DNA from: Acidobacteriota bacterium | Lineage (GTDB): Bacteria; Acidobacteriota; Blastocatellia; Pyrinomonadales; Pyrinomonadaceae | DNA length: 64,000 nucleotides | Direction of reading: 5' to 3' | Assembly: GCA_018269075.1 (NCBI GenBank) | Contig: JAFDVJ010000129.1 | Coordinates: 1-64,000 of the forward strand | Shown here: piece after piece, positions 51,511-59,882 of the stretch | Layout of the letters: every line of letters begins with the position of its first letter | Numbering within the stretch: position 1 is the stretch's first letter | Position numbers and translations under genes: made by a program | Notes under the pieces: generated by a model | Seen by the model: the letters and a program-made list of their open reading frames with translations, nothing else | The model's database searches: none | Told to the model about the DNA's origin: nothing

Positions 51511-52377
51511 ATGAAGAAACTGATTCTAATCTTATCGATCGTCTCCCTATCCGTTACTTTTGTTTTCGCGCAGAAGAAAACGAAACGGAGCCTCCAGCAG
51601 CTCGCCGCCGAGGCCAATTATGCCCGGCCGGACGGCAAGGATATGGTTTTTTATATCAAGGGCTCGGCGTATGCCTTCATTCCCGGCGAGCGTCCCCAAA
51701 AACTGTTCGGCGTCGAGGGCTACAACGTCCGCCGGCGCGTCGAAACGCCCGAAAAGGACGGTTTTTTCCTGTCGACCCGCGAGATCGTATTTTATAAAGA
51801 TCCGAAGACCGACCAGATCATCGATGAATGGACGAACCCGTGGACGAAGGAAAAATGCGAGGTCTTTCACATCCAGAACGATCCGGTCAACAGTCGTTTC
51901 CGGGTCAAGGACGGTAAGTATATCGGCGTTTCGATGGACGGCAAACGCGAATTCGGCGAGATCGGCCAGCCCGAGGAAATCAACAATTTCCTTGTCTGGA
52001 CATCGGACGTTTTCCCATTTTACCCGCTGCCCGGGTTCGATAAAAACTACACGGCTTCGGAAATGTTCGATTTCTACGTCGAAAAGGACGAGCTCAACAA
52101 AACGACGCCGCCCAAAAACGTGATGATCAGCTGGACCCGCGTCGGCCCGTGGCTGCCGTGGATGAAAATGCCGAAAAACGAGGGCCTCATCATCGTCCAC
52201 GCCCGGAGCTGGCGGATGGAAGACTGGAATCTGCTGCCCGAGCGGATCAAGACGCTCGTCAAAAACAAATATCCGACCTATATGAGCGCGCCGGCGACGG
52301 TCGATCCGGCTAAACCGAACGAGACTTCGTGGACTTTTTACAACCGCGTGATGGCCGAACGCAGCAAAAAACAATAA
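51511..52377 (+). CDS. Exported DUF1838 family protein
   Basis: 288-residue protein with a signal peptide (LILSIVSLSVTFVFAQ). The body matches the DUF1838 pattern: DGKDMVFYIKGSAYAFIPGERPQKLFGVEGYNVRR, LSTREIVFYKDPKTDQIIDEWTNPWT, FVLVWTSDVFPFYPLPGF-like text, GPWLPWMKMPKNEGLIIVHARSW and a terminal PTYMSAPATVDPAKPNETSWTFY. The function is unknown; members recur in lignin- and aromatic-degradation neighbourhoods by my recollection. GGAGAA precedes the ATG. Confidence 0.8.
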   Translation: MKKLILILSIVSLSVTFVFAQKKTKRSLQQLAAEANYARPDGKDMVFYIKGSAYAFIPGERPQKLFGVEGYNVRRRVETPEKDGFFLSTREIVFYKDPKTDQIIDEWTNPWTKEKCEVFHIQNDPVNSRFRVKDGKYIGVSMDGKREFGEIGQPEEINNFLVWTSDVFPFYPLPGFDKNYTASEMFDFYVEKDELNKTTPPKNVMISWTRVGPWLPWMKMPKNEGLIIVHARSWRMEDWNLLPERIKTLVKNKYPTYMSAPATVDPAKPNETSWTFYNRVMAERSKKQ

Positions 52378-52381
52378 CGAC

Positions 52382-53464
52382 GTGAACACGATATTACCCG
52401 GATTTCTTTGGATATTTTTGATTTTGCTGGCGGGGCTTAATCTTATGGCACAGGAAACATCGATCGGCGGAGTGTATGAGGTCTGCATCGGCACGAAAGA
52501 CCCCGAAGCTCTCGTCAAATATTGGGAACGCTTCGGTTACCGGGTCGGCCGGACCGGCGAGCTCGACGAGCGGCAGGCCGCCCGGCTCTACGGCGTCAAC
52601 TCGAAGCTCAAATCAATTCGGCTGTATCACCTCGACTCCGACCACGGTCTGATCCGGATCATGGTCTGGGACAAACCGGTCAACGAAGGGCTTCAGATGG
52701 AGCGGATGAACGTGCTCGGAAATCGCTGGGGAGCGATGATGACCGGGGACATTTACAACATTCAGAACCACGCCGAGGAAGCGGTCGCCCAAAAACGGCC
52801 GGTTTTTATGGTCGAACCGCAGCGGGCCGAGATTTACAAGCTCGAAAAACGGCCGACTCCCTTTCTCGATAATTACGCCACGGTTCGCGAAATGTGTCTG
52901 ATCCAGCCCGAAACGCGGCAGATCATTTTTCAAAGGTTCGGCTACAGCCTGAAAAATTACGGCCTGATCGACGAGCAGTCGTTCTTCAAATCGAGCCAGA
53001 TCACGCACGTCGGGATGGTCATCTACCGCAATCAGGAGAACATCGACTTCTACGGCAGCGTGCTGGGCCTGTTGAAGGTCAAGGAAAACGAAAACTACGA
53101 TTCCGATTTTTCCAACCCTTCGTCCAAAGCGATTTTCAGCCTGATGCCGAACCAAAAATACGGGGCGACCGATTTCGACAATCCGAAAAGCTCTAAAAAT
53201 CCGGCCGAAGCGCTTTCGGGGCGTTTGAAAATCATCTGGTTTGCGCCCGAATCGCGGCTCGACGATAAATTCGAGTTTTCGAAACCGGGCAGTCTCGGTT
53301 ATTCGCTTTACACCTACCGCGTCAAGGGAATCGACGAATACCACAAACGGGTCAAAGCGAGCAAAGCCAGCGGCTTGACCGAAATCATCACGAACGAATT
53401 CGGCGAAAAGAGCTTTTCGTTCGTCGCTCCGGACGGTTATTTCTGGACGATATTGGGAGAATAA
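52382..53464 (+). CDS. Exported two-domain VOC protein
   Basis: 360-residue protein with a GTG start 4 bases after the DUF1838 stop and a hydrophobic signal (LPGFLWIFLILLAGLNLMAQ). Two VOC modules follow: IGGVYEVCIGTKDPEALVKYWERFGYRVG ... MLRGLIRIMVWDKP-like first half, and THVGMVIYRNQENIDFYGSVLGLLKVKEN ... YFWTILGE second half. A periplasmic VOC protein is unusual; it may bind or isomerise the aromatic or enol substrate outside the cytoplasm. It belongs to the rightward unit with DUF1838 and two membrane proteins. Confidence 0.72.
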   Translation: MNTILPGFLWIFLILLAGLNLMAQETSIGGVYEVCIGTKDPEALVKYWERFGYRVGRTGELDERQAARLYGVNSKLKSIRLYHLDSDHGLIRIMVWDKPVNEGLQMERMNVLGNRWGAMMTGDIYNIQNHAEEAVAQKRPVFMVEPQRAEIYKLEKRPTPFLDNYATVREMCLIQPETRQIIFQRFGYSLKNYGLIDEQSFFKSSQITHVGMVIYRNQENIDFYGSVLGLLKVKENENYDSDFSNPSSKAIFSLMPNQKYGATDFDNPKSSKNPAEALSGRLKIIWFAPESRLDDKFEFSKPGSLGYSLYTYRVKGIDEYHKRVKASKASGLTEIITNEFGEKSFSFVAPDGYFWTILGE

Positions 53465-53465
53465 G

Positions 53466-53648
53466 ATGTTTCTTTTTTGGCTGCTGTGGATCGTCGTCGT
53501 GATCGGCGGGTTTTATATGGGCATCGGATACGGCCTGCAGATGTACCGGCAGGGTTTCGAGACTTCCCTGCTCCTGAACACCGTCATTTATCTGGGCTGC
53601 GCGTTTTACGGAGCGCCTAAATTTCTGAAGCTGATTTTGAAAAGATAA
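53466..53648 (+). CDS. Small two-helix membrane protein
   Basis: 60-residue hydrophobic protein: FLFWLLWIVVVIGGFYMGIGYGL and SLLLNTVIYLGCAFYGAPKFL are two membrane helices. It starts one base after the VOC stop and overlaps the next gene (TAATG), so it is translated as part of the operon. No family recognised; a membrane-anchor subunit for the neighbouring four-helix protein is plausible. Confidence 0.65.
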   Translation: MFLFWLLWIVVVIGGFYMGIGYGLQMYRQGFETSLLLNTVIYLGCAFYGAPKFLKLILKR

Positions 53649-54217
53649 TGGAAATTTACGGGATCGATTTGGCTGACATTACGTTTCGCGGGATTCACGC
53701 CCTGATGGCGGCGGCCTGGCTGTTATTCGATTTTATCGTCTTCTGGCTGCATTTCAAGATCAAGGACCCGGATTATCCGCTCGATTCAAGGCTCGAACGC
53801 GCAAAGGTGATGCACGGGATCGACACGGTCGTCGCCTATGTGTTTCTGCTGATGCTGCCGAGCGGCATCATCCTGTGCTACCTCACCGACACCCGGATTT
53901 TTACGACCGCCTGGCTGAGCTGGAAGCATCTGCTCTACGGGATAATCGTCGCCGACGCCCTTTATTTACTGCCGATTTCCGGCACCGCCCTGAAAAACCT
54001 GAAAGCGATCAAGGCCGGGGCGGAAAACGCCGACGAGCTGAACCGGGAAATCAAAACCCGTATGAACCAGGCGATGCCGGCGGTCTGGCTGATCTGGATA
54101 CTGGTTTTTGCGGCCAGTCTGATCTCGGTCCTGAACCTCAAAGCCCCGAAGGGACAGGATTATATTTTTCGGAAAACCGCTGCTCAGGCCGAGCAGCCGA
54201 TCAGGCCGTCAAAATAA
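53648..54217 (+). CDS. Four-helix membrane protein, possible cytochrome-b-type anchor
   Basis: 189-residue protein with about four hydrophobic helices: IHALMAAAWLLFDFIVFWLHF, IDTVVAYVFLLMLPSGIILCYL, LSWKHLLYGIIVADALYLLPI and AVWLIWILVFAASLISVL. Histidines at helix ends (RGIHALM, FWLHFKI, VMHGID, WKHLLYG) could ligate haem, as in DUF2269- or CopD-like membrane proteins. It ends one base before the convergent iron-sulfur subunit gene. I cannot assign a function; a quinone- or haem-linked electron carrier is a guess. Confidence 0.6.
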   Translation: MEIYGIDLADITFRGIHALMAAAWLLFDFIVFWLHFKIKDPDYPLDSRLERAKVMHGIDTVVAYVFLLMLPSGIILCYLTDTRIFTTAWLSWKHLLYGIIVADALYLLPISGTALKNLKAIKAGAENADELNREIKTRMNQAMPAVWLIWILVFAASLISVLNLKAPKGQDYIFRKTAAQAEQPIRPSK

Positions 54218-54218
54218 A

Positions 54219-55085
54219 TCACCCCTTAATCCGCTCTTCCGGAACGAGCGTCAAAACGCCCAGATAAAGGCTTTCGGGGCCGAGCTCGAAATCCATCGAA
54301 AGCTTTCCCGGAGCGGCCGAGCATTGCAGCCGATACGCGCCGCTGTTCGGTTCGAGTCCGTCGATCACGAATTCGCCGAAGGTGTCGGTCGTCGCCCGTC
54401 CGAGCTCGCGGCCGTCTTTTTCGAGCACGACCTCAGCCCCGGCGGCGCATTCCTCAACATCGCCCGCATAAAAAACGACGGTTCCGCCGACGAAGCATTT
54501 CGTGATCAAATGAAGGTTTTTGTAATAGATCCGCGGACGCGTTCCCAACCGCGGTTCGAGCGTTTCGAGCTTTTCTTCGGCGCGGATCCGCTCCATCTCC
54601 CCGTCCTCGACCTTGATCGTCCGGAAAACGCCCATCGGGCAGGCCTGTTCGGCCCGCGTCCGGTTCCAGCCCTCGTCGAGCAGATGGGCGTCGAACGGCC
54701 ACGCCTGCGGCAGCTGTTTCTCCTCGTTCCAGAAGACCGCGTCGTAGGGACAGGCATCGACGATCTGCCGCTGGCCGCGGGCTTTTTCGGGATCGATGAT
54801 GACGATCCCGTCCGAACGCTTGCGGACGGCGCCGTCGCGGGCCGCCTTCAGACACGGCGGGTCGTCGCAATGGTTGCACATCACCGGATAAAATCGGGCC
54901 TGAACGATCGGGTAAGTGCCCCGTTCACTGCGCCGGATGTCGAGCCAGTCGTGGCCCTGCGCCGGCTGGGCCGCCGAAACGCCCGGGAAATCGTTGCCGA
55001 CATACTCGTCCTTGACCGCGAGGAAACAAAGGCGGCAGTTGTCGCACCGCTCGACATCGACGATCATATTCCACTTTTTCGCCAT
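54219..55085 (-). CDS. Iron-sulfur beta subunit of a transhydroxylase-like Mo enzyme
   Basis: 288-residue DMSO-reductase-family electron-transfer subunit. Ferredoxin-like Cys groups are ERCDNCRLC (Cys14, 17, 20), MCNHCDDPPC, DACPYDAVFW and EQACPMGVF, enough for about three [4Fe-4S] clusters. A C-terminal beta-sandwich (about 205-285: GGTVVFYAGDVEECAAGAEVVLEKDGRELGRATTDTFGEFVIDGL) resembles the Cna/transthyretin-like third domain of the pyrogallol-phloroglucinol transhydroxylase beta subunit. Start MAKKWN chosen; it overlaps the alpha stop by one base (TGATG). Confidence 0.87.
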   Translation of the reverse strand: MAKKWNMIVDVERCDNCRLCFLAVKDEYVGNDFPGVSAAQPAQGHDWLDIRRSERGTYPIVQARFYPVMCNHCDDPPCLKAARDGAVRKRSDGIVIIDPEKARGQRQIVDACPYDAVFWNEEKQLPQAWPFDAHLLDEGWNRTRAEQACPMGVFRTIKVEDGEMERIRAEEKLETLEPRLGTRPRIYYKNLHLITKCFVGGTVVFYAGDVEECAAGAEVVLEKDGRELGRATTDTFGEFVIDGLEPNSGAYRLQCSAAPGKLSMDFELGPESLYLGVLTLVPEERIKG

Positions 55086-58042
55086 CAGTTGATCTCCTTC
55101 GGCTGCCAGGTATCGACGCCGGTCCATTTTTCGACCTGGATCAGCACCGCGTTGGGCTTGATCCCGTGTCCCTTTTTCGTGATCGAATCCTTCGGATTGA
55201 GCATATTCACGCAGCCGCCGAGGTCGGTCGAGCGGCCGGGCTCGCCGACCGGCCGATACTGCGCCGACCCGGAATAGGCGCTGACGACGCCCGGCCGGAT
55301 CCGTTCGGTAAGCTGCGCCCCGCAGACGACCGAAGCGCGGTGATTCCAGAGCCGGATGAGATCGCCGTCGCCGATCCCGCGGGCCTCGGCATCCTGCCGG
55401 TTCATCCGCGCGACCAGATAATAATGGCCGTCTTTGAAAATCCGGTGTTCGCGGATGTCGTTGAGGCTACTGCCCTCGGCGTCGCCCATCACGTGGTAGG
55501 CGTAGCGGGTGTGAGCCGTCTGCAGCTTCAACGGAAATTCGGCGAGCTCCGGGTTGCGTTCGGGATCCTCGTAGGTCGCCATATAACGATTGAGCGGCGG
55601 GCGGTCCGGGTCGTCGATCTTTTTCAGCGATTCGGCGACGAATTCGTATTTGCCCGACAGCGTCTGGAGGCCTTCGAGATACCCGCCGACATAATCCGAA
55701 GGCAGCGGGTACGGTTCGGGCGTGTCCTTTTTCCGGCCCTCGTAATACCAGCGGTTCGCGGTCGCCGCGCGCGCCGTTCCGGGATCCGGCGGCACCACGA
55801 AATACCCCTTCTTGAGAAACTGCCGCCAGGAGATATGTTTGGCCAGATCCGACGACTCGAAAACGCGTTTGCACCATTCGAGCTCGGTCGTTCCGCCTTC
55901 CGAATAAACGGCCCCGAGCCCGAGCTTCTGGGCGACCGCGAGGAAAATTTCGTAATCCGATTTCGACTCGCCGAGCGGCTCGATGCATTTGTGCTGGAGC
56001 GAGATCACCCGGTGGTTGTTCATCGAGTACATATGGTGAACGTAGCCCGCGCCGACATTGTACCATTCGCCGATGTCCCATTTTTCGAAAACGGTGCAGG
56101 CCGGCAGGATGATGTCCGAAAACGGCGTCTCGCCCTCCTTCCAGACCGACTGGTTGACGATGAATTTCAGGCTTTCGTGCTGGTAGGCGCGGGCCCAGCG
56201 GTTGCCGCCGACCATCGTGCCGAACAGCTGGCTCCCGTATTTGTAGAGCATCTCCACGCGCGCGTGGCCGGGCGAGGGATAAAAGAACGGGAAAAACTGG
56301 CCCTGAACCGACGAGACGTCGGTGATGTAGCCCATCGCCTTGCCCTCGGTGATCGCTTCGGGAAACCAGATTCGCGGAATGCTCTGGCGGACCGTGCTCA
56401 TCGTCACGATGTGCGGCATCCGCTGATAATTGTTGGCCGAATTCGCGCTGAAGGCGAGATCGCCCGAAAAACTGCCCTCGCCGTAACCCGGAAAGTAAAA
56501 ATTGAAATCGAGCGGCGCGCCGAACTGCAGATTCCCGAAGTTGACGCCGGGCCGTCCCCAGCCCTGCATCGCGGCGAGAATCGTCATCATCCGCGCCCAC
56601 TGCATCCCGGTCGGGCCGCGGCCGGCCCCGCCGACCCCGCAGCCCCAGCTGCCGGCGCCGAGATATGTCTTTTTCGAGCCCCACTCGCGCGCCAGCGCGC
56701 GGACGTCGCGGGCCGGGATGCCGGTCTCCGGCTCCTGCCATTCGGGTGTTTTCGCGACACCGTCGCTCTCGCCGAGAATATAGGCCTTCCATTCCTCGAA
56801 CCCGTTCGTCCGGTTCGCGACGAACTCTTTGTCGTAAAGCCCCTCGGCGATCCAGACGTGGCAGACGGCCTGGGCGAGCGCCGGATCCGTTCCCGGCCGC
56901 GGCGCGATCCATTTTCCGCCGACGTGCGCCGCCGTGTGATTGAGGTACGGGTCGATATGGACCATCTTGATCCCGAGTTTTTTGGCCCATTCGCGGCGCT
57001 CGGAACCCTCGTAGCCGTATGTCGCGTCGGGGTCGCTCGACCAGAAGACGATCATCTCGGCTTCTTTCAGGCAGTCTTCGACCGTCCCGTAAAATTCCGG
57101 ACAGCCGAGCCGCAGGCTGTTGCCCCAATGGTGCATCGCGCCCCAGAACCAGCCTTCCCAGCTGTCCGGGCTGTGCATCAGCTTGGTCACGCCGATCAGA
57201 TTCCAGAAGCGGTTGAAGGCGCTCAGATAATGGCCGAGGTTGCCCCATTGGTGATGCGAGCCGTGATCGACCGCGATCGCGCCCGGCCCGACCGCCTTGG
57301 CGCGCTTGATCTCGCCGACGACGATGTCGAGCGCCTCGTCCCAGCTGATCCGTTCGAATTCGGATTTTCCGCGGTTTTGCGGGTTGCGCTCGCCGTGCGG
57401 ATCGAAATCGACGCGTTTCATCGGATAAAGCAGCCGCGATTTCGAGTAGACCATCGATTTCTGGCACATCCCGTGCGCGGCCAGCGTCGTCCGCCGCGCC
57501 GGTTTGAGGGTTTGGCCGCGGGCGCTGATCGACCACGATTCGGCGTCGGTTTCGTCGAAATCGATCGGCGTCGTCCGGAGTATTTTTCCGTCTTTTACGT
57601 AGACGAAAATCGGCCCGCCGTTGGTCCCGCTCGTGTAGCGAACGACGCCGTTGCCCATCTCGGTCCCGGCCTTCCACGTCGACAGCTGCAGCTCGGACAT
57701 TGTCCGCAGAAACCAGACCGCGAGCTCGTCCGGGCCGTGGAGGACGACCTTGAAGTTTTTGGCGGCGTCGATCCGTTCCAGCAGGTCGAAGGGCGGCGTC
57801 AGAAAGCTCTCGGCGATCGCCTTGTTTTTGAAATCGAGCGTGATGTCGGGATTTTCGTGGATGCCGCGCCCCGAGGTTATCCGGCCTTCTTCGAGCCGGA
57901 TCCAACGCCCCACCGGACGGTCGCGCAATCTCAACTGCGCCACGAGGTTTCTTTCCTTCAGCCGAGCCGCGTACCGCGGATACACGCGCGCCGCCAGCCG
58001 CATCGCCTGCGGAATCCCCCACAACAGAACAGAGACATTCAT
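55085..58042 (-). CDS. Pyrogallol-transhydroxylase-like molybdopterin alpha subunit with N-terminal SCP2-like domain
   Basis: 985-residue Mo/W-bis-MGD oxidoreductase. Residues about 131-985 closely follow the pyrogallol-phloroglucinol transhydroxylase (and resorcinol hydroxylase) large subunit. Examples are DHGSHHQWGNLGHY, HSPDSWEGWFWGAMHHWG (Asp293-Ser294, the Asp-Ser pair whose Ser is the Mo ligand in Pelobacter), NHRVISLQHKCIEPLGESKSDYEI and KKGYFVVPPDPG. No N-terminal FeS cluster is present, as in that family. Residues about 25-125 are an added SCP2-like module (RPVGRWIRLEEGRITSGRGIH, KNFKVVLHGPDELAVWFLRTM). Start at 58042 chosen by a GGAGG five bases upstream. The signal peptide is absent, so it is cytoplasmic. 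Confidence 0.88.
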   Translation of the reverse strand: MNVSVLLWGIPQAMRLAARVYPRYAARLKERNLVAQLRLRDRPVGRWIRLEEGRITSGRGIHENPDITLDFKNKAIAESFLTPPFDLLERIDAAKNFKVVLHGPDELAVWFLRTMSELQLSTWKAGTEMGNGVVRYTSGTNGGPIFVYVKDGKILRTTPIDFDETDAESWSISARGQTLKPARRTTLAAHGMCQKSMVYSKSRLLYPMKRVDFDPHGERNPQNRGKSEFERISWDEALDIVVGEIKRAKAVGPGAIAVDHGSHHQWGNLGHYLSAFNRFWNLIGVTKLMHSPDSWEGWFWGAMHHWGNSLRLGCPEFYGTVEDCLKEAEMIVFWSSDPDATYGYEGSERREWAKKLGIKMVHIDPYLNHTAAHVGGKWIAPRPGTDPALAQAVCHVWIAEGLYDKEFVANRTNGFEEWKAYILGESDGVAKTPEWQEPETGIPARDVRALAREWGSKKTYLGAGSWGCGVGGAGRGPTGMQWARMMTILAAMQGWGRPGVNFGNLQFGAPLDFNFYFPGYGEGSFSGDLAFSANSANNYQRMPHIVTMSTVRQSIPRIWFPEAITEGKAMGYITDVSSVQGQFFPFFYPSPGHARVEMLYKYGSQLFGTMVGGNRWARAYQHESLKFIVNQSVWKEGETPFSDIILPACTVFEKWDIGEWYNVGAGYVHHMYSMNNHRVISLQHKCIEPLGESKSDYEIFLAVAQKLGLGAVYSEGGTTELEWCKRVFESSDLAKHISWRQFLKKGYFVVPPDPGTARAATANRWYYEGRKKDTPEPYPLPSDYVGGYLEGLQTLSGKYEFVAESLKKIDDPDRPPLNRYMATYEDPERNPELAEFPLKLQTAHTRYAYHVMGDAEGSSLNDIREHRIFKDGHYYLVARMNRQDAEARGIGDGDLIRLWNHRASVVCGAQLTERIRPGVVSAYSGSAQYRPVGEPGRSTDLGGCVNMLNPKDSITKKGHGIKPNAVLIQVEKWTGVDTWQPKEIN

Positions 58043-58099
58043 CACACCCTCCAATACAAGAATGGCCGGAGATCTGCAGGACAAATTTCGGCCGGTCAA

Positions 58100-58579
58100 A
58101 CAATCAAAATAATGAACCGGACTTTCACGAAAAGGGGCTTTTCATCCGGTCGCCAGACGCGCCTTTCGGTTCAATCCGCAGACCAGTTTAGGCGTCCCGT
58201 TACAATAATTCGGCGACGATCCCCGGACCTCAAAAAACAATTTTCGCGATGCGCGGTTTTACCAAATTTGTATTACTTTTAATACCAATCCTTCGATAGC
58301 ATAATCGCAAACCGCGGCAAATGCAAATCCTTTGCATAACCCGTTGTATTCAAACACTCTTGGCGCTATTTATGAGAGCCGGCCGGCGACCCTCGCAATC
58401 CCGTTCGGCTAAATTGAACCGTTTTATAAGACTAATGAAGACCCCAGCGATCACCGACCGATAAACCCGAAATTCCGCTTTGAGAAAAAACCACGGAAAA
58501 GATTCGGTTTCCCAGGCCTCGGGCAAAGAAACCTCGGTCGGCCCTTGCCTTTGGCGGTTGGCGGTAGAATAATTTTCGT
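58100..58579. promoter_or_regulatory. Long divergent spacer between the Mo enzyme and pxpA
   Basis: No gene supported in about 480 bases. It contains the operator at 58266-58289 and a short palindrome GCAAA-TCC-TTTGC at 58323-58335. Promoters of both divergent genes should be here. Confidence 0.4.
58266..58289. promoter_or_regulatory. Operator ATTTG-N14-CCAAT upstream of the Mo enzyme
   Basis: Left arm exact, right arm one base off; core TATTACTTTTAATA. It is 223 bases before the Mo alpha start and 290 before pxpA, implying a longer leader than at the other sites. Confidence 0.68.
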
Positions 58580-59329
58580 ATGCCGACGATCGATTTAAAT
58601 TGCGATATGGGTGAAAGTTACGGGGCCTGGCGGATGGGCGACGACGACCGTTTGATGGATTTTGTTTCGTCGGTCAACATCGCCTGCGGGTTTCACGCGG
58701 GCGATCCTTCGACGATCCGACGGACGGTCGAAACGGCCGTCGGGAAGCATCTCAAGCTCGGCGCGCATCCGTCCTATCCCGACCGGCAGGGCTTCGGCCG
58801 CCGCGAAATGGCCCTTTCGGCCGCCGAGATCTTCGATTTCGTGCTTTATCAGGTCGCCGCATTGAAGGGTCTCTGCGAAGCGCTCGGCGGCCGGCTCCAT
58901 CACGTCAAACCGCACGGCGCGCTTTACAACGACGCCGCAAAACAATCCGAAAAAGCCGCCGCCATCGCCGAAGCGGTCAAAAAAATCGATTCTGAATTGA
59001 TCGTTTACGGGCTTTCCGGCAGCCGTCTGATCACCGAAGCCGAAAAAATCGGGCTCCGGACGGCCTCCGAGGTATTTGCCGACCGGACCTATCAGCCGGA
59101 CGCCAGCCTGACGCCGCGCCGGCTTGAGAACGCGCTCATCGAGGACGACCGAAAGGCCGTTTCGCAGGTGATGGAAATGGTCTTCGAGCAGCGCGTGACC
59201 GCGCTTTCGGGCGAAATCGTCCCGCTCCGGGCCGAAACGATCTGCATCCACGGCGACGGGCCGCACGCCGTCGAGTTCGCCAGGCTGATCAGTTCCTCGC
59301 TCACCGCGCGGGGCGTCGCGATTCAATAA
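58580..59329 (+). CDS. pxpA: 5-oxoprolinase subunit PxpA (LamB/YcsF family)
   Basis: 249-residue PxpA: TIDLNCDMGESYGAWRMGDDDRLMDFVSSVNIACGFHAGDP at the N-terminus (metal and catalytic residues in DCDMGE-type and CGFHAGD motifs), KLGAHPSYPDRQGFGRREM, HHVKPHGALYNDAAK, EVFADRTYQPDASLTPR and CIHGDGPHAVEFARL. It completes the 5-oxoprolinase PxpABC, but pxpB-pxpC lie 41 kb away. Possible substrates are 5-oxoproline or another cyclic amide of the pathway. Confidence 0.94.
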   Translation: MPTIDLNCDMGESYGAWRMGDDDRLMDFVSSVNIACGFHAGDPSTIRRTVETAVGKHLKLGAHPSYPDRQGFGRREMALSAAEIFDFVLYQVAALKGLCEALGGRLHHVKPHGALYNDAAKQSEKAAAIAEAVKKIDSELIVYGLSGSRLITEAEKIGLRTASEVFADRTYQPDASLTPRRLENALIEDDRKAVSQVMEMVFEQRVTALSGEIVPLRAETICIHGDGPHAVEFARLISSSLTARGVAIQ

Positions 59330-59339
59330 ACACAGTAAT

Positions 59340-59882
59340 TTACCAGCCCAGACGGGCGCGCAGATGCGTGATGTGCGCCGTGTGATGACGGCCATGCCAG
59401 GCGTAGAGCGCGACGAACTGTTCGATCGTCCAGGCCCCCGTGTCAGGGTGAACGAACGTTCGCCCGAACTCCTCGGCGGTCAGCGAATCGAGCAGCGTCG
59501 TCCAGCGCCGATGGATGCCGTCCAGAATTTGAAACGAAACATCGAGCGGCAGACGATAATCCGCGCGTTCGGCCCAGCGATCCTCGAAATAGGGCCGGAT
59601 CGTCGGATTTTCCTCGGTCAGCGCCAGTTTGAGCCGGCAGATCGAATTGATGTGCGAATCGGCGACGTGATGGACCGTTTGGCGGATCGTCCAGCCGCCG
59701 GGCCGGTAATGCGTTTCGAGCTGCTCGTCGGTCAGTCCCGCGACCGCTTCGCGAAGCTTCTGCGGCAGCTCCCTGATCGCCCGGATGTTTTCCGCCAGCA
59801 TTGCCGGCGTCAGCCCGATCGATTTGTCGAATTCGCCGATCGGGTAACTTAAATCCTCACTCGTTGCTGTTGTATTCCCCAT
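59340..59882 (-). CDS. DinB/YfiT-like metal-dependent thiol-transferase family protein
   Basis: 180-residue four-helix-bundle protein of the DinB superfamily, close to YfiT/Bst[10 protein letters not shown] at the start, [43 protein letters not shown], and [19 protein letters not shown] at the end. The three metal histidines (VHHVADSH region and GRHHTAHI) are visible. YfiT proteins transfer bacillithiol or act as metal-dependent hydrolases. It overlaps the dnaB 3' end by 26 bases on the same strand and is therefore probably co-transcribed with it. Confidence 0.85.
   Translation of the reverse strand: MGNTTATSEDLSYPIGEFDKSIGLTPAMLAENIRAIRELPQKLREAVAGLTDEQLETHYRPGGWTIRQTVHHVADSHINSICRLKLALTEENPTIRPYFEDRWAERADYRLPLDVSFQILDGIHRRWTTLLDSLTAEEFGRTFVHPDTGAWTIEQFVALYAWHGRHHTAHITHLRARLGW

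Noticed and set aside
55167-58282. Very long plus-strand frame opposite the Mo enzyme gene
   Set aside because: It is the mirror of a high-GC coding gene; the minus-strand protein has clear family motifs, the plus-strand one has none.
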